Assembly: GCA_947573015.1 (NCBI GenBank)
Contig: CANPDS010000127.1
Location: 1 to 7,368, forward strand
Origin: an uncultured Muribaculum sp.
GTDB taxonomy: Bacteria; Bacteroidota; Bacteroidia; Bacteroidales; Muribaculaceae
DNA length: 7,368 nt
Direction of reading: 5' to 3'
The notes below the pieces were generated by a model. It ran no database searches and was not told the DNA's origin. It saw only the letters and a program-made list of their open reading frames with translations. Shown here piece by piece: positions 6,771 through 7,368 of this stretch. The stretch's first letter is position 1; each line of letters opens with the position of its first letter. The position numbers were made by a program, and so were the translations under genes.

Positions 6771-7368
6771 ATGGTTATGAAGAATAAAAGTCAACCTCTT
6801 CACGCCGAGATGATGATAAAGGTGTGTGGAATGAGAGATCCCGATAATATCCGCAATGTGGCTGCTCTTACTCCGATGATGATGGGTTTTATATTTTATC
6901 CATCTTCACCAAGATATGCCGGTGGACTTGATCCTGAGGTGGTGAGGAGCTTGCCGGAACATGTGCGTAGGGTAGGAGTGTTTGTCGATGCTTCCGCTGA
7001 CGAAATCAGGAGTATATGTGAACGGTATGGCATCGCTATTGTGCAACTCCACGGAAATGAAAGTCCTGAGTTTTGCCGTTCGTTGCGTGATTCCGGTTTT
7101 ACGGTATTCAAAGCCATTGCGGTTGGCTCAGTTGAAGATATTGATGCTCTGGATCCGTATATGGGATGTGTCGATATGTTTTTATTCGATACAAAAAGCG
7201 AAATGCGCGGAGGATCTGGCGTGCATTTCGATCATTCACTTCTTGATAGATATCAACTTGACATACCTTATCTGCTCAGCGGAGGTATTGGCCCGGATGA
7301 TATTGAGCTTATAATCGGTGCGATGCGTCCGGGAATGGCCGGTATAGATATCAATTCGTGTTTTGAGG
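6771..7368 (+). CDS. trpF: Phosphoribosylanthranilate isomerase, 3' end cut by window
   Basis: TrpF is a TIM-barrel isomerase that converts phosphoribosylanthranilate to CdRP by an Amadori rearrangement, between the TrpD and TrpC steps. The frame is open from 6771 to the window end (199 codons plus one base), so only a short C-terminal part is missing. Signatures are IKVCGMRDPDNI with the general-base cysteine (C19 from this start), GFIFYPSSPRYAG (39-51), and VQLHGNE (91-97). Further on are LFDTKS with the general-acid aspartate (D140), GGSGVHFDH, LLSGGIGPDD and GIDINSCFE. The first ATG is TAAATG, abutting the trpC stop, which suits translational coupling. ATGs at 6777, 6810 and 6813 are in frame, and the last two would give the more usual start MIKVCGM. 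The 14 residues before that are unconserved, so the start is uncertain. trpA is expected next. Confidence 0.95.
   Translation, partial: MVMKNKSQPLHAEMMIKVCGMRDPDNIRNVAALTPMMMGFIFYPSSPRYAGGLDPEVVRSLPEHVRRVGVFVDASADEIRSICERYGIAIVQLHGNESPEFCRSLRDSGFTVFKAIAVGSVEDIDALDPYMGCVDMFLFDTKSEMRGGSGVHFDHSLLDRYQLDIPYLLSGGIGPDDIELIIGAMRPGMAGIDINSCFE

Noticed and set aside
6982..7314. A 110-codon plus-strand frame in the last 400 bases.
   Set aside because: It overlaps trpF in another frame, and the trpF frame carries the conserved PRA isomerase motifs.

Overview
The window is a chromosomal stretch that looks like a member of the Bacteroidota, most probably order Bacteroidales. The evidence is a promoter of the TTTG / TAnnTTTG type in front of the operon, start codons without Shine-Dalgarno sequences and preceded by A/T-rich DNA, and the gene order trpB-trpE-trpG-trpD-trpC-trpF, which is typical of that phylum. 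A Muribaculaceae-like gut lineage is possible but cannot be settled from these bases. Everything recognised lies on the + strand.

Region 1 (1-1312) is the 3' part of an NhaC-family Na+/H+ antiporter gene whose start lies before the window. It ends in an A/T-rich gap with at best a weak terminator-like hairpin.

Region 2 (1313-1695) is the non-coding interval before the tryptophan operon and is the most interesting part. It holds a good Bacteroidota-type promoter (1433-1462) and a transcribed leader of about 200 nt. The leader encodes a 26-residue peptide (1501-1581) with tandem Trp codons plus a third Trp codon. It also holds a complete set of alternative hairpins: 1:2 at 1538-1561, antiterminator 2:3 at 1554-1561 with 1633-1640, and an intrinsic terminator 3:4 at 1633-1670. 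Together these are a ribosome-mediated transcription attenuator that senses charged tRNA-Trp. A second long-range helix (1526-1538 with 1599-1610) can bury the Trp codons themselves.

Region 3 (1696-7368) is the trp operon: trpB (tryptophan synthase beta), trpE and trpG (the two subunits of anthranilate synthase), trpD (phosphoribosyltransferase), trpC (indole-glycerol-phosphate synthase) and trpF (phosphoribosylanthranilate isomerase, cut by the window end). TrpE/TrpG convert chorismate to anthranilate, TrpD adds phosphoribosyl, TrpF isomerises, TrpC closes the indole ring, and TrpB finishes the pathway with TrpA. trpA is not in the window and would be expected just after trpF. All six visible enzymes keep their catalytic signatures. 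The operon appears controlled twice: by attenuation at the leader, and probably by tryptophan feedback on TrpE, whose N-terminal binding motif is present.

The genes are an ordinary housekeeping operon. I see no mobile element, CRISPR, phage gene, tRNA or rRNA. The leader is the one region that merits a second look.
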